The notes under the pieces: generated by a model | What the model was told of the DNA's origin: nothing | The model's database searches: none | The model's input: only the letters and a program-made list of their open reading frames with translations | Position numbers and translations under genes: made by a program | NCBI GenBank assembly: GCA_003553895.1 | Contig: PWFM01000207.1 | Span: forward strand, 1 to 39,210 | DNA length: 39,210 nt | Origin: Syntrophomonadaceae bacterium | GTDB lineage: Bacteria > Bacillota > Dethiobacteria > DTU022 | Direction of reading: 5' to 3' | Shown here: positions 31,601-39,210 of the stretch, piece after piece | Layout: the number at the start of each line of letters is the position of its first letter | Numbering within the stretch: the first letter of the stretch is position 1

Positions 31601-32689
31601 AAAGCTGTCCCCGGAAGAAAGAGTTTTCCGTCCCAGGGACGACAAAGAAAGAACCATGCTCCGGCTGCCCTTATCATAAGTAATATTCGGATTGGCCGTA
31701 AAAAGGCGCAGGCTGTCTTCGATATCTTCAGCGTTTTCATCTGCCCACACAGCATCGATCGGAATGTGCAGTTCACTGCTGGCAATGGCGCCACGATCAA
31801 AATCGAAATAATCATCCCAGTAAATTTCCCGCATTGGCACACCGCCGCTGCTCCTGCCGCTGCCGCTCAAGGGATTGCTCTGACCGGCCAGCATCTGATT
31901 CAAATCAATATCAATTTCTTCGCCGATCATTTTCTCCAGTTCTTTCTCGTCAACCTGGAATCCGACAACCAGGTCAGCGAGCCTGGCAGTTTCAGCATAC
32001 CGGCCCAGAAAACGGATTCTCACCCGGCGTTCTTCAAGATCAATTATCCCGGCCGGCAAATCGACCAGGCTGGCCTGGAGGACATTGGCAATCTGATCAA
32101 AAGAAACCTGGTAATCGTCCATCACCTCCGGCGAGGTGCGGACAAAAACATCCTGCTTCGCCCCACCCTGAACCTGCACACTGGCCACCCCGGAAATTGA
32201 TTCAAGCCTTGGGGAAGCAGTCTCATTAAGCCATTCGGTGAGTTCAACCCGGTCATCTGTGCCACTGGCCGAAACCATCATAATCGGCATCAGTGTCGGG
32301 TCAAATTCAAGGAGCATCGGCTGCCGGACATCGTCGGGCAAATCAATTAAGTCCATGCGCACGTTTACATCTTCACGCACTTCTTTAACGTTCATCCCCC
32401 AGTTAAACTGCATGATCACAAGGGACAGGCCCTCCTGGGAAATTGAGTTCAGATTAGTCAAGCCGCTGACGGCGGAAACCTCATTCTCAATTTTTTCGGT
32501 AACCAGCTCTAAGGTTTCCTGGGGGGAACTACCCGGAAAGGCGGTAATTACCGCCAGCACCGGCGGCTGAATATCTGGCAGCAGGTCCAGCGGGCTCTGG
32601 TAAAGACTGACCAGGCCAATAAGCAGGACCAGGATTAATATTGTGGCCGTGGCTACCGGCCTTTTGACTGCCATCCTCGACAAGCCCAT
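28646..32689 (-). CDS. RND family exporter with an extra domain
   Basis: The 1347-residue protein is an RND permease, about 300 residues longer than usual. The fold is complete: first membrane helix near 12-30, PN1 with LLPDIQPPVLAV, the TM2-6 block from about 600 with AAGMLVDNSIVVSENIYRHY (TM4 aspartate), the second porter half, and the last block with LSGILVNDGIIMVDYINQQR. Between LGRYAETARLADLVVG and INPVSLGMIAEI lies an insertion of about 260 residues (nt about 31165-31960) where relatives have a short loop. A glycine-rich run (GGGGFMGMGGGGG) sits in the second porter domain. ATG 32689 is 8 nt after GGAGGG. No adaptor or outer-membrane partner is encoded nearby, as in SwrC-type Gram-positive pumps. 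Confidence 0.93.
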   Translation of the reverse strand: MGLSRMAVKRPVATATILILVLLIGLVSLYQSPLDLLPDIQPPVLAVITAFPGSSPQETLELVTEKIENEVSAVSGLTNLNSISQEGLSLVIMQFNWGMNVKEVREDVNVRMDLIDLPDDVRQPMLLEFDPTLMPIMMVSASGTDDRVELTEWLNETASPRLESISGVASVQVQGGAKQDVFVRTSPEVMDDYQVSFDQIANVLQASLVDLPAGIIDLEERRVRIRFLGRYAETARLADLVVGFQVDEKELEKMIGEEIDIDLNQMLAGQSNPLSGSGRSSGGVPMREIYWDDYFDFDRGAIASSELHIPIDAVWADENAEDIEDSLRLFTANPNITYDKGSRSMVLSLSSLGRKTLSSGDSFSVFTDDATVRLEDVWIIAGADWDGNQAIIPVDPLSLDRYDLTESDLGELADQSSLITAANSRYVLVAFHENWENIRRDPVVQLPDYGAWLSNVQSDMDRGIDDASRFLEESLQDLAASTIQGSMASGGSGPGMGMDGLDFGDDFPINPVSLGMIAEIKQDTYSPDSITRHNQEPSISLVLQKEGDANTVRVAGDVREALDQLTNESAGNFSQINFDVVFDQAEEIEYALADLAWALAGGAVLAIIVLLLFLKNWRTTMFIGLSIPAAIIFTFSLLYFADITINLMTLGALALAAGMLVDNSIVVSENIYRHYQLGKEPADAAIDGAREVAGAVTASTLTTISVFFPVVFLTGLAGELFWEFALTVACAILASLVVALTVIPLLASRSLRKSRKSSSENSGSPRLPTYRRLLNAAVGSPWWVIIFAVVFVAAGALGFTTLGTELFPPTDESAFSIDITLPPGSTLEKTDDFVTEVENILAQREIIDSFDVQVGGGGFMGMGGGGGNSNQADIRVEIDPERIGEIDRVIEEVREEAEALSSDVELSFSRESLLRAAGLETTLDLDVTGDDLARVTEINAQAAEKLSDHPNFTDVQSSLEDSRPEVHIRLDQSEALQLGVTQYQVAGAVRQALEGIPVSRIETDDGIFDIILGYEKSDIKTVEDLGRIGFYTPNGEYLYLEDIAELTEDFGPQSIPRENQKIVGQIQIQYRDTDLGTATEEALEELSGIALPDGYEIKPSGSFSMMEDVLSELELVVVLAALMVYLVMAAQFESLLHPFIIILSLPMAFAGSIIALMITGNSLSVPAMIGVVVLSGILVNDGIIMVDYINQQRRIHGLRLKEAVVEGAAARLRPILMTTATTGLGLLPLALGIGEGSQLQAPMAITIIGGQITGTLLLLLAIPSIYMVLTKEKGIEAGDISFSGHSQIISPAADWSEPFAGAGSRRIGKIEKPLIMVILRMAVVIILMAVILILFNLSGQDLVSVIH

Positions 32690-32846
32690 GCACAAAACCC
32701 TCCAGAAAACATCTAATTTTTAATGCTGCAATTAAATTCTTAACCGTCAACCATTTTTTCAACGCTTACCCGGCAGTTGAAAGTGATTCCGGCCTAAATT
32801 AAGTCATTTACAACCGGCCGGCAAACGATCACCATCCCCAACCCGG

Positions 32847-32876
32847 CCGACCGGTCGGTCAATCTTACCTATTATA
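32847..32876 (-). promoter_or_regulatory. Probable TetR operator and -10 of the RND gene
   Basis: CCGACCGGTCGG (32847-32858) is a perfect 12-bp palindrome of the type bound by TetR/AcrR regulators. A minus-strand TATAAT (32876-32871) lies just upstream of it, so the palindrome would cover the start of the transcript. The -35 is weak. This region (32696-32926) contains no gene. Confidence 0.55.
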
Positions 32877-32926
32877 ACATATACCGCTTACGATAAAACC
32901 CCGCAAATAAAGTTCTATTTTTCTGA

Positions 32927-34333
32927 TTAAAGTGTCAAAGCAGATTGGCTGATTAAATCCCAGGCCCGGCGGACATGTTTTTCGGTCGTTGTCCGTTGGC
33001 CGATAGCCATGCGGATAGCATAGCGCCCTTTGAGGGAAGTATGGGTCATAAACACCTCGCCGGTAGCGTTTACTTTTTCGAGCAGGGCGGCATTCAGGCG
33101 AGCCAGTTCTTCTTCAGAGGCCCCTTCTTTTGTTAAGCGGAAGCAAACCAGGCTAAAATTAACCGGGGCCAGCAGTGCAAAACGGCTGTCTTCTTCCACC
33201 CACTCTTTAAAAAGCCCGGCCAGGCGCAGGTGCTCACGGACTATTTCCTGCAGCCCTTTGACCCCGTATGAGCGGATTACGAACCAAAGTTTCAGGGCCC
33301 GAAAACGACGGCCCAGCTGAACACCCCAGTCGCGGTAATTTTTAACTTCTTCATCCCGGCCGGTCTTTAAATACTCAGGATGGATTTCAAAAGTGCGGAT
33401 AAGCAGTTCTTCATCTTTAACGAAATAAGCAGAGCAGTCGAAGTTTGTAAGCATCCATTTGTGAGGGTTGAAAACGAATGAATCGAACATTTCAGCGCCT
33501 TCAAGCACCTTTCGCTTTTCATCAAGCAGCGCAGCTGTCCCGCCATAGGCGGCATCAACATGAAACCACAGATCGTGACGGCGACATATTTCACCAATCT
33601 CAGCCAGGGGATCAACAGCCGCGGACGAGGTGGTGCCCAGGGTGCCAATTACGCAGGCCGGTATGAGCCCCCTGCTTTTATCCTCCGCTATCGCTTTTTC
33701 CAGTTCTTCCGCGCTAAGGGCAAAGTTATGATCGGTAGGGATATGACGCAGGCTTTCGATACCGTAACCGGCAATCTTAACAGCTTTATCGATGCTCGAA
33801 TGCCCCTCTTCGGAAGCATAAACGCAAAGTGGCAGGCGTGCGCCGCTGCGGTTGGAATTAAAACCGGTCGCTTTTTCACGGGCGGTAAGCAGGGCGCAGA
33901 GGGTAGCGGTAGAAGCTGTGTCCTGGATTACCCCGCTAATATTTTCCGGCAATCCGATCATTTTGCCCAGCCATTGCATAACCACTTCTTCCAGCTCGGT
34001 GGCGGCGGGAGAAGTCTGCCAGATCATACACTGCGCCCCCAGGCCGGCAGTTAAGAGTTCGGCCAGCACTGAGGCCGGGCTGTTATTGGCCGGAAAATAA
34101 GCAAACCAACCTGGATGCTGCCAGTGAGTTATCCCGGGCATGATTATTTCCTGAAAATCAGCAAATATATTTTTCATCGGTTCCCCGCCCACAGGAGGCT
34201 TAGCGGGCAGGGCACTTTTGATCTCGCCTGGTTTTACGGTGGAGCACACCGGGTATTCTTCAACCTGCTCAAAATAATCTGCCACCCAATCGATAAAATC
34301 ATGTCCGTAACGGCGAAACTCTTCATTATTCAT
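32927..34333 (-). CDS. PLP-dependent aromatic amino acid decarboxylase (group II)
   Basis: The 468-residue protein has the aromatic-L-amino-acid decarboxylase layout: an N-terminal swap region (GHDFIDWVADYFEQVEEYPV), a stacking-histidine motif EEGHSSIDKAV, HVDAAYGGTAALLDEK with the PLP aspartate, and FNPHKWMLTNFDCSAYF with the Schiff-base lysine. ATG 34333 follows GGGAGG. Tyrosine, tryptophan or phenylalanine decarboxylation to the amine is expected; the exact substrate cannot be read. It follows a membrane protein gene by 35 nt and an amidohydrolase before that, so amine production may be tied to transport and amide hydrolysis. Confidence 0.9.
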   Translation of the reverse strand: MNNEEFRRYGHDFIDWVADYFEQVEEYPVCSTVKPGEIKSALPAKPPVGGEPMKNIFADFQEIIMPGITHWQHPGWFAYFPANNSPASVLAELLTAGLGAQCMIWQTSPAATELEEVVMQWLGKMIGLPENISGVIQDTASTATLCALLTAREKATGFNSNRSGARLPLCVYASEEGHSSIDKAVKIAGYGIESLRHIPTDHNFALSAEELEKAIAEDKSRGLIPACVIGTLGTTSSAAVDPLAEIGEICRRHDLWFHVDAAYGGTAALLDEKRKVLEGAEMFDSFVFNPHKWMLTNFDCSAYFVKDEELLIRTFEIHPEYLKTGRDEEVKNYRDWGVQLGRRFRALKLWFVIRSYGVKGLQEIVREHLRLAGLFKEWVEEDSRFALLAPVNFSLVCFRLTKEGASEEELARLNAALLEKVNATGEVFMTHTSLKGRYAIRMAIGQRTTTEKHVRRAWDLISQSALTL

Positions 34334-34368
34334 TATCAAGTCCTCCCAAATTAAAACTGACCTTAATT

Positions 34369-35232
34369 CTAACCAACATCTCCCGCCGGCGACCTGGCCT
34401 TTTTAAACCTCCGGCCGAGATGATAAAGAGCAGCGCCGCAAAAAGCCAGTGCGGCGGGATAAAGAAGAACAAAAGCCTGGTCTCCCTTGAAGGCCATTTC
34501 AAGCAAAATAAATACTGCTATCATCAACCGGGCCAGGCATACCCGCTGCTTTCGAAGCATCGAGCGGTTTTTATCATCGGGGACCTGTTCGTAGCCGGTC
34601 AGCATAACCAGGATGATAACCGCCACCACAAGCAGCAGCATTACGGCAACGGTGTGGATATTAGCTATCTGCAGAGAAAGTTTAATGCCGGGAAAAAATA
34701 AAAACATAGCTACAAACAGAGCCAGTGATAGAAAAGCAAATATCTTTTGTTTTCGGTTTGCGGGATCGAAAAAAGCATCGAAAAAAAATACCATACCCAG
34801 AATTAAAAGGGCAAAAATTATTCCGTCGTAAAAAAGGATGACGCCAAGGATGATCAGCATTATTGAATCTATGCTTGTCGCCTGGATACCGGTGCTGCCG
34901 TTAAGAACCCGGCTAAAAAGCAAGATAAAAAATAGGGCCACAATACCGGGGGCGCCAAAAATGAAAGTGAAGATCAAGGTAAACGGCAGGGCAACAAAAG
35001 CAGACCATTGATAGGCAGGATCAATTTCCCGGCCGATCGCCCAACAGAGAAAAACAGCGAATGCGGTTGCCGCTGCCGTAACCAGAGCCCCAGTAAAAGG
35101 AGCTGCCAGGGTGAGCTGGTGAATAAAAGCTGCCGCCAGTATGACCAGGGTCAGGATCGCCACCACGCGGTTTGTGATACGGTCAAGAACAAGCGGTCGG
35201 CCAAACGCAGTTATTCTGCTAATCCCAATCAC
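34369..35232 (-). CDS. Polytopic membrane protein of unknown function
   Basis: I do not recognise the family. The 287-residue protein has about eight to nine hydrophobic segments, such as VVAILTLVILAAAFIHQL and TVAVMLLLVVAVIILVMLTG, with short loops and a basic C-terminus (HLGRRFKKARSP). It starts at a GTG close after AAAGG. Neighbours are the amidohydrolase (40 nt upstream) and the decarboxylase (35 nt downstream), all on one strand, which suggests a shared transcript. A permease or export role for the operon's product is possible but not supported by any motif. Confidence 0.65.
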   Translation of the reverse strand: MIGISRITAFGRPLVLDRITNRVVAILTLVILAAAFIHQLTLAAPFTGALVTAAATAFAVFLCWAIGREIDPAYQWSAFVALPFTLIFTFIFGAPGIVALFFILLFSRVLNGSTGIQATSIDSIMLIILGVILFYDGIIFALLILGMVFFFDAFFDPANRKQKIFAFLSLALFVAMFLFFPGIKLSLQIANIHTVAVMLLLVVAVIILVMLTGYEQVPDDKNRSMLRKQRVCLARLMIAVFILLEMAFKGDQAFVLLYPAALAFCGAALYHLGRRFKKARSPAGDVG

Positions 35233-35272
35233 CCCTTTCTGTTACAGAGTGTTACGAACCGCTGTCAACGAA

Positions 35273-36925
35273 TTATTTTTCGCCGGGATTATTCTTCATT
35301 TCAGATGAGCTGTAGGCGATATTGCCACCGACAATGGTCATATCAACTTCGATATCCTTGATCTTCGCCGGTTCTGTGGTTGTAATATCCTCAGAGAGGA
35401 CTACCAGGTCAGCCAACTTGCCTGCGGTAATACTGCCTTTAATATTTTCTTCATATGTGCAGCAGGCAGAACCCATAGTATATATATAGAGAGCCTCATC
35501 GAGGGCTAAACATTGATCGGGAAACCAGCCGCCGGGAGGATTGCCGTTTTTATCCTGCCTGGTTACCGCCGCATGAATACCTTCTAACGGTTCGTAGTTT
35601 TCCACCGGGCAATCTGAGCCACCGGCCAGCCTAATGCCCCGTTGGATAAAATCTTTCCAGCGGTAAACCCAGGCGGCGCGCTGCGGTCCCAGGTGCCGGT
35701 CCACGAGGATAAAGTCCGAGGGTGTAAATAACGGCTGTATATCAGCAATCACAGCTTGTTTTTTAAAGCGATCAAGTATAGACGGACTGACCATCGAAGC
35801 ATGGATAACCCGGAACCGGGGATCGGAACGGGGATACCGTCGTTCCGCCTCATCGTAAATATCGAGGACCATGCTGACTGCCGCATCACCGATGGCATGG
35901 ACAGCAACCTGCATATCGCAGCTGTGGGCAAGGTCAACCAGTTCTTTTACTTCCCGGCGGGATAATATTTCTATCCCGCAGTTTTCCGGGTAACCTTCGT
36001 AAGGAGCAGAAACCAGGGCTGTTCGGCCGCCTATGGAACCGTCTGTTAAAAGTTTGAGCGGGCCGATTTTAAAATAGCCGCTCCCCTGGCCGGTCCGGTA
36101 ACCACGCGCTAAAAATGATTGCAGTTCGTCCTTCGCGGGCAAAAGCGCCTGCATATTCACGCGCAGAGGCAATTCCCCGGTCGATTCGAGTTCGCGGTAC
36201 GCATCGATAAGCTCCGGGGCAAGATCACCGCCCAGTGCGGTCAGGTCATCTGTCTGCACCGAGGTCAAACCGGCTGACAGAAAATCCCCGGCTGCCGACC
36301 TGATCAACTCTTTAAGCTTATCTTTATCCAGCGGGGCAAACAAGTCCATAACAAGCACCATGGCCTTTTCTTCGAGCACGCCGGTAGGCACACCCCGTGC
36401 ATCTGTGACAATATTTCCCCCTTCCACTGAACAGGGGTGCCGGTCAATACCGGCTTTTTTCAAAGCAGCAGAGTTAACAGAAAGGATATGACAACAGGTG
36501 CGCATTAAAGCCAGGGGTTGCCCTGAAGTGACCCGGTCAAGATCGTCCCGGTTGGGGAGGCGCTGATCCTGGAACAAAGCCTGGTCCCATCCCCATCCGA
36601 CAACCCACTGTTCGCTTTTTATCCCCTTTTCCCGAATAAAATTTTTAACTGCTGAGCCGATTTGATCTATACTGGTGCAGTGCCGCAGGTCTACTTTTTC
36701 TGCGGTCGAAGCATAACTGATCAGGTGCATATGGCTGTCATTAAAACCTGGTAACAGGGTTCTGCCTGCCAGGTCGATCATTTTGGTCCTGTCGTTCTTA
36801 AGCGCTAGAACCTGATCATTACCTCCGACAGCAGCAATCTGATCCGCCCTGATCGCCACAGCCCGGGCCTCCCGCTGTTGATGATCTATGGTTATAACGC
36901 GTCCGTTGTAGAAAATCAGATCCAT
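35273..36925 (-). CDS. YtcJ-like metal-dependent amidohydrolase
   Basis: The 550-residue protein belongs to the large amidohydrolase 3 (YtcJ/NfdA) group. Landmarks are MDLIFYNGRVITID at the start, LPGFNDSHMHLISYA with the HxH metal ligands, the histidines of VAVHAIGDAAVSMV and RVIHASM, and LAGGSDCPVE near the C-terminus with the catalytic aspartate. ATG 36925 lies 8 nt after AAGGAG and is preferred to the longer frame up to 37036. Members cleave N-substituted amides or formamides; the substrate here is unknown. The neighbouring decarboxylase hints at an aromatic amine or amide. Confidence 0.88.
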   Translation of the reverse strand: MDLIFYNGRVITIDHQQREARAVAIRADQIAAVGGNDQVLALKNDRTKMIDLAGRTLLPGFNDSHMHLISYASTAEKVDLRHCTSIDQIGSAVKNFIREKGIKSEQWVVGWGWDQALFQDQRLPNRDDLDRVTSGQPLALMRTCCHILSVNSAALKKAGIDRHPCSVEGGNIVTDARGVPTGVLEEKAMVLVMDLFAPLDKDKLKELIRSAAGDFLSAGLTSVQTDDLTALGGDLAPELIDAYRELESTGELPLRVNMQALLPAKDELQSFLARGYRTGQGSGYFKIGPLKLLTDGSIGGRTALVSAPYEGYPENCGIEILSRREVKELVDLAHSCDMQVAVHAIGDAAVSMVLDIYDEAERRYPRSDPRFRVIHASMVSPSILDRFKKQAVIADIQPLFTPSDFILVDRHLGPQRAAWVYRWKDFIQRGIRLAGGSDCPVENYEPLEGIHAAVTRQDKNGNPPGGWFPDQCLALDEALYIYTMGSACCTYEENIKGSITAGKLADLVVLSEDITTTEPAKIKDIEVDMTIVGGNIAYSSSEMKNNPGEK

Positions 36926-37045
36926 TGAACAAGCTCCTTCCTGATTAAGGGCTTCGCTGCGACTTAGCTGTTCAACCGCCACCGGGCTGCTCCCAGGCCC
37001 CGGGTTTGCAGCTGTTTTCTGTATACCATCGATCACTGCACAGAC

Positions 37046-38317
37046 TTACAGCTCAAATAGCTCGCTGTGGATTCTAGACGGCGGCACATTGAGCTGTTTT
37101 AACTCGGTCATAGTTGCCCTGCTCATCGCCGGCGGTCCACAGATAAAAAATTCTTTACCCTCGATGCTTTCAAGCTGATCGAGAATCATCGGTCCCCTCA
37201 GGTGACCTTTTACCCCCGGCCAATCGGGTTGATCAGACATGACCAGGATTGCCCTGAAGCCGGGCATCTCTTCCTGCATTTTTTCCAGCTCATCCTGGAA
37301 ACAAAGGCTTTTTTCATTGCGGTTGGCCCAGAAAAGGGTTACTTTTTTATCAAATTTTTGATCGCGCATATAGCGCAGCATGCTCATAAACGGAGTAATA
37401 CCGATCCCCCCGGCAATAAATACCGGTTCGCCGCGATCATAGTTTAAAATGCTGAAAACACCGTATGGAGCATCAATAAAAGCCCGGTCACCGACTTTGG
37501 TATCCTTTATTGTTTTGGTAAAATCACCCAGCTGCTTAGGGGTGATTGACCGGTATTCCGCGGTAGGGCTGGCTGAAATGGTAAAGGGGTGCGGTTCAGA
37601 CAAAATACCGTCACGCAGCAGCTGGATGAACATAAACTGGCCCGGTTTATAGCTAAACCGGGGACCATCAAAAAACAGGCTCCATATATCTTCTGCTTCC
37701 TGTCTTACTTCGACAACTTCATGGGGATTTTTGCGAACAGCGGCAATCCTGGCTAACCGATAAATAACAATGGCAAAAAATAAAACAGCCAGGAACAGCC
37801 ATAAATAGTAAAGTAGGGAACCGGTCTGTGTATGGAAAAAAACATGGATCATCACGAAGGGAAATAAAAGATAGTTGGCCAGGTGGATATTGCGCCAGAC
37901 TTCATAGGCCAGGCCCAGTTTCTTGTACGTTGCAGCCAGCCCGGCGGTAATCATGAACCCGAGCAGAGCTGCTATCCCGACCCAGATAAAAGTATCCGCC
38001 AGTATTTCTCCGTATGCTCCAAAGCGATAAAAAACAATCAGGATCATATGAAAGGTCACAAAAAACAAGCCGATACGCCCGAAAATCCGGTGCCAGCGGA
38101 ACATCCGGTCAAGGCCGAATCCGGATTCAATTGTTTTTATCCGGGAAACAAAGACAAATTGAAAGAAAATAAAAAGCAGCCCAAGTGGAGCAAACAAAAG
38201 ACTTAAATAGCGAAGGTAAAGCTGGCCGAAAAGATCAAAATCCAAAGCTGTTGCCCAGGAATAAATTGTAAAAACAAGCATTGCCGCAATGATCAGCACA
38301 ACCAGACGCATTTTCAT
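37046..38317 (-). CDS. Ferric-reductase-like flavocytochrome (FRD/NOX type)
   Basis: The 423-residue protein has an N-terminal ferric-reductase-like membrane domain of about six segments with histidines suited to bind heme (RWHRIFGRIG, VTFHMILIV, RNIHLANYL, MIHVFFH). It is followed by a ferredoxin-reductase-like half with the FAD motif EPHPFTISASP and the NAD(P)-binding pieces AGGIGITPFMSMLR and FFICGPPAMSR. It would pass electrons from NAD(P)H through FAD and heme across the membrane, to ferric iron or another acceptor. The real acceptor is unknown. It begins the minus-strand series that includes the amidohydrolase. Confidence 0.9.
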   Translation of the reverse strand: MKMRLVVLIIAAMLVFTIYSWATALDFDLFGQLYLRYLSLLFAPLGLLFIFFQFVFVSRIKTIESGFGLDRMFRWHRIFGRIGLFFVTFHMILIVFYRFGAYGEILADTFIWVGIAALLGFMITAGLAATYKKLGLAYEVWRNIHLANYLLFPFVMIHVFFHTQTGSLLYYLWLFLAVLFFAIVIYRLARIAAVRKNPHEVVEVRQEAEDIWSLFFDGPRFSYKPGQFMFIQLLRDGILSEPHPFTISASPTAEYRSITPKQLGDFTKTIKDTKVGDRAFIDAPYGVFSILNYDRGEPVFIAGGIGITPFMSMLRYMRDQKFDKKVTLFWANRNEKSLCFQDELEKMQEEMPGFRAILVMSDQPDWPGVKGHLRGPMILDQLESIEGKEFFICGPPAMSRATMTELKQLNVPPSRIHSELFEL

Positions 38318-38477
38318 GAAAAGCCCTCCCCTGCAAGAATTTTTCCATTTATTTCATTCCAGCCCTTTGCAACTATTCTATAAAAAAATTGGGTGAATTA
38401 CAAATAATTCATCTGTGAAAGATATAACGAGGCAGGGCAAGCTAGAACCACCACAAGCGGCTTAAACGGCATTGCGT

Positions 38478-38505
38478 TTGGTCAATTTTACCGCTATATT
38501 ATATT
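38478..38505 (+). promoter_or_regulatory. Possible promoter of the transglutaminase-like gene
   Basis: TTGGTC (38478-38483), 16 nt, TATATT (38500-38505) in the 255-nt region between divergent genes. The boxes are only moderate. Confidence 0.35.
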
Positions 38506-38572
38506 AAGGTGAGTGAACCGGTTAGCCGTTTATACTTATCTTTAACCACACCCGGATTAGAAGAAAGGAAGA

Positions 38573-39210
38573 ATGCGACTGCTAAACCCCAAGAAACAAA
38601 AAGCAAAAAGGTTCTTAATCATAACCATGATGCTGGTTGGATGGTTTATATTTGTGCTTTACCCCAATCCTTTTAACCTAACCGCCAGTCTGTACAGGCT
38701 AAAAAACCCACCGATCATGCCACTGCTGGTAACCGAGCTTGCCCGGGAGCTGGAATATAGTTCCACCTTAGAAATCGAACAATTCGCTTATACTCAGCTA
38801 CCTTACAGCTACGACTGGGAAACATATAACATGCCCTGGTATTTCCCCACCCTGGACCAGGCCCTGCAAAGCGGCAGCGGCGACTGTAAGGCACGTTACC
38901 TGCTTTTTGCTTCGCTGCTTGAAGAATTGAATGTCCCTTACCAGAAAAAAATGTCTTTAACCCATGTCTGGGTTGACTATGAAGGCAAACCGCAACGCGC
39001 GGCGGAAAACCTGGATGAAGCAATACTTAATGTCAATGAAACCGGCCAATTAAAATATAGTATACCCCGGCCGGATCTGACAAGAGCATCACGCAACTTC
39101 TACCAGGGGTTCTGGGAAGTAATGCCCACCGGGCGAAAATATTTACTGCTCGCCGGGTTTCCGGTAATCCTGGGCCTTTTTTACCTGCCCCAGGCAGTTC
39201 TCCCGGCCCA
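38573..39210 (+). CDS. Membrane-anchored transglutaminase-like protein, 5' part (cut by window edge)
   Basis: The frame is open from ATG 38573 to the right edge, giving at least 212 residues without a stop. It begins MRLLNPKKQKAKRFLIITMM, a basic lead and a membrane segment (VGWFIFVLYP). A transglutaminase-like core follows, with the catalytic cysteine in QSGSGDCKARYLLFASLLEE and the histidine in SLTHVWVDYEG. A second membrane segment starts near 195 (YLLLAGFPVILGLFYLP). AGAAAGGAAG precedes the ATG. Such domains in bacteria are usually proteases or peptide-modifying enzymes facing outward. The remainder lies outside the window. Confidence 0.78.
   Translation, partial: MRLLNPKKQKAKRFLIITMMLVGWFIFVLYPNPFNLTASLYRLKNPPIMPLLVTELARELEYSSTLEIEQFAYTQLPYSYDWETYNMPWYFPTLDQALQSGSGDCKARYLLFASLLEELNVPYQKKMSLTHVWVDYEGKPQRAAENLDEAILNVNETGQLKYSIPRPDLTRASRNFYQGFWEVMPTGRKYLLLAGFPVILGLFYLPQAVLPA

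Noticed and set aside
1..39210. CRISPR arrays, tRNA or rRNA genes, prophage or complete insertion sequences
   Set aside because: No repeated spacer-like units, cloverleaf sequences, rRNA segments or transposase/integrase genes were seen on reading either strand.

Overview
The window looks like a chromosomal segment from an anaerobic, Gram-positive-type bacterium of the Firmicutes (Clostridia or a syntroph-like lineage). This rests on strong AGGAGG-type ribosome binding sites, sigma-A-type promoters, an oxygen/NO-sensitive enzyme set (hybrid cluster protein, flavodiiron protein, DUF438 hemerythrin protein), and families such as DUF1786, DUF1638 and stand-alone MetE/UROD-fold proteins that are common in syntrophs, acetogens and methanogens. 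Genus-level placement is not possible from the sequence alone. I saw no rRNA, tRNA, CRISPR array or intact insertion sequence.

Layout, left to right. 1-4140: the start of a DUF1786 gene (cut by the edge), a Crp/Fnr regulator, a divergent membrane ferredoxin (NapH-like) with a class-II-type operator, a small cupin, a HigA antitoxin remnant and a BCCT transporter. 4227-4949: a possible mini-element and a RelE/ParD-like toxin-antitoxin pair. 5037-6929: a PadR regulator with a palindrome over its own -10, then FetA/FetB. 7047-11310 (minus strand): one sulfur operon made of a TsuA/YeeE thiosulfate-type transporter, a TusA-like protein, a carrier-E1-rhodanese fusion, a broken cysteine synthase and a JAMM peptidase. 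11395-11630: a RelE-type toxin remnant. 11705-14647: an overlapping DUF438 / MetE-like / DUF1638 operon. 14731-16858: Rrf2 regulator, hcp and a terminator. 17025-17506: a cluster of decayed gene fragments. 17649-21691: a ferric-type ABC transporter behind a long leader. 21757-22699: an orphan RnfD/NqrB-like protein. 22884-25906: a trypsin-like protease, a small unknown protein, a Yip1 protein and SppA. 26065-27769: a cupin plus flavodiiron protein and a hairpin. 27902-38317 (minus strand): a TetR regulator, a very long RND exporter, an aromatic amino acid decarboxylase, a membrane protein, a YtcJ-like amidohydrolase and a ferric-reductase-like flavocytochrome. 38573-39210: the start of a membrane transglutaminase-like protein.

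How the genes may work together. The left two thirds combine iron uptake or export (FetAB, ferric ABC), sulfur acquisition and sulfur-carrier chemistry, and protection of Fe-S metabolism from NO and O2 (Hcp/Rrf2, flavodiiron protein, hemerythrin-PAS protein, Crp/Fnr-linked membrane ferredoxin). Between these modules lie remnants of older modules: dead toxin or antitoxin genes, a dead cysteine synthase, and pieces of CobO, PadR, YeeE and perhaps a MoaD-like protein. The YeeE piece, and the possible MoaD-like piece, lie in the same order as in the intact sulfur operon. The most unusual features are the carrier-E1-rhodanese/JAMM operon with its dead cysteine synthase, the DUF438/MetE-like/DUF1638 operon, the fragment cluster at 17 kb, and an insertion of roughly 260 residues in the RND pump.
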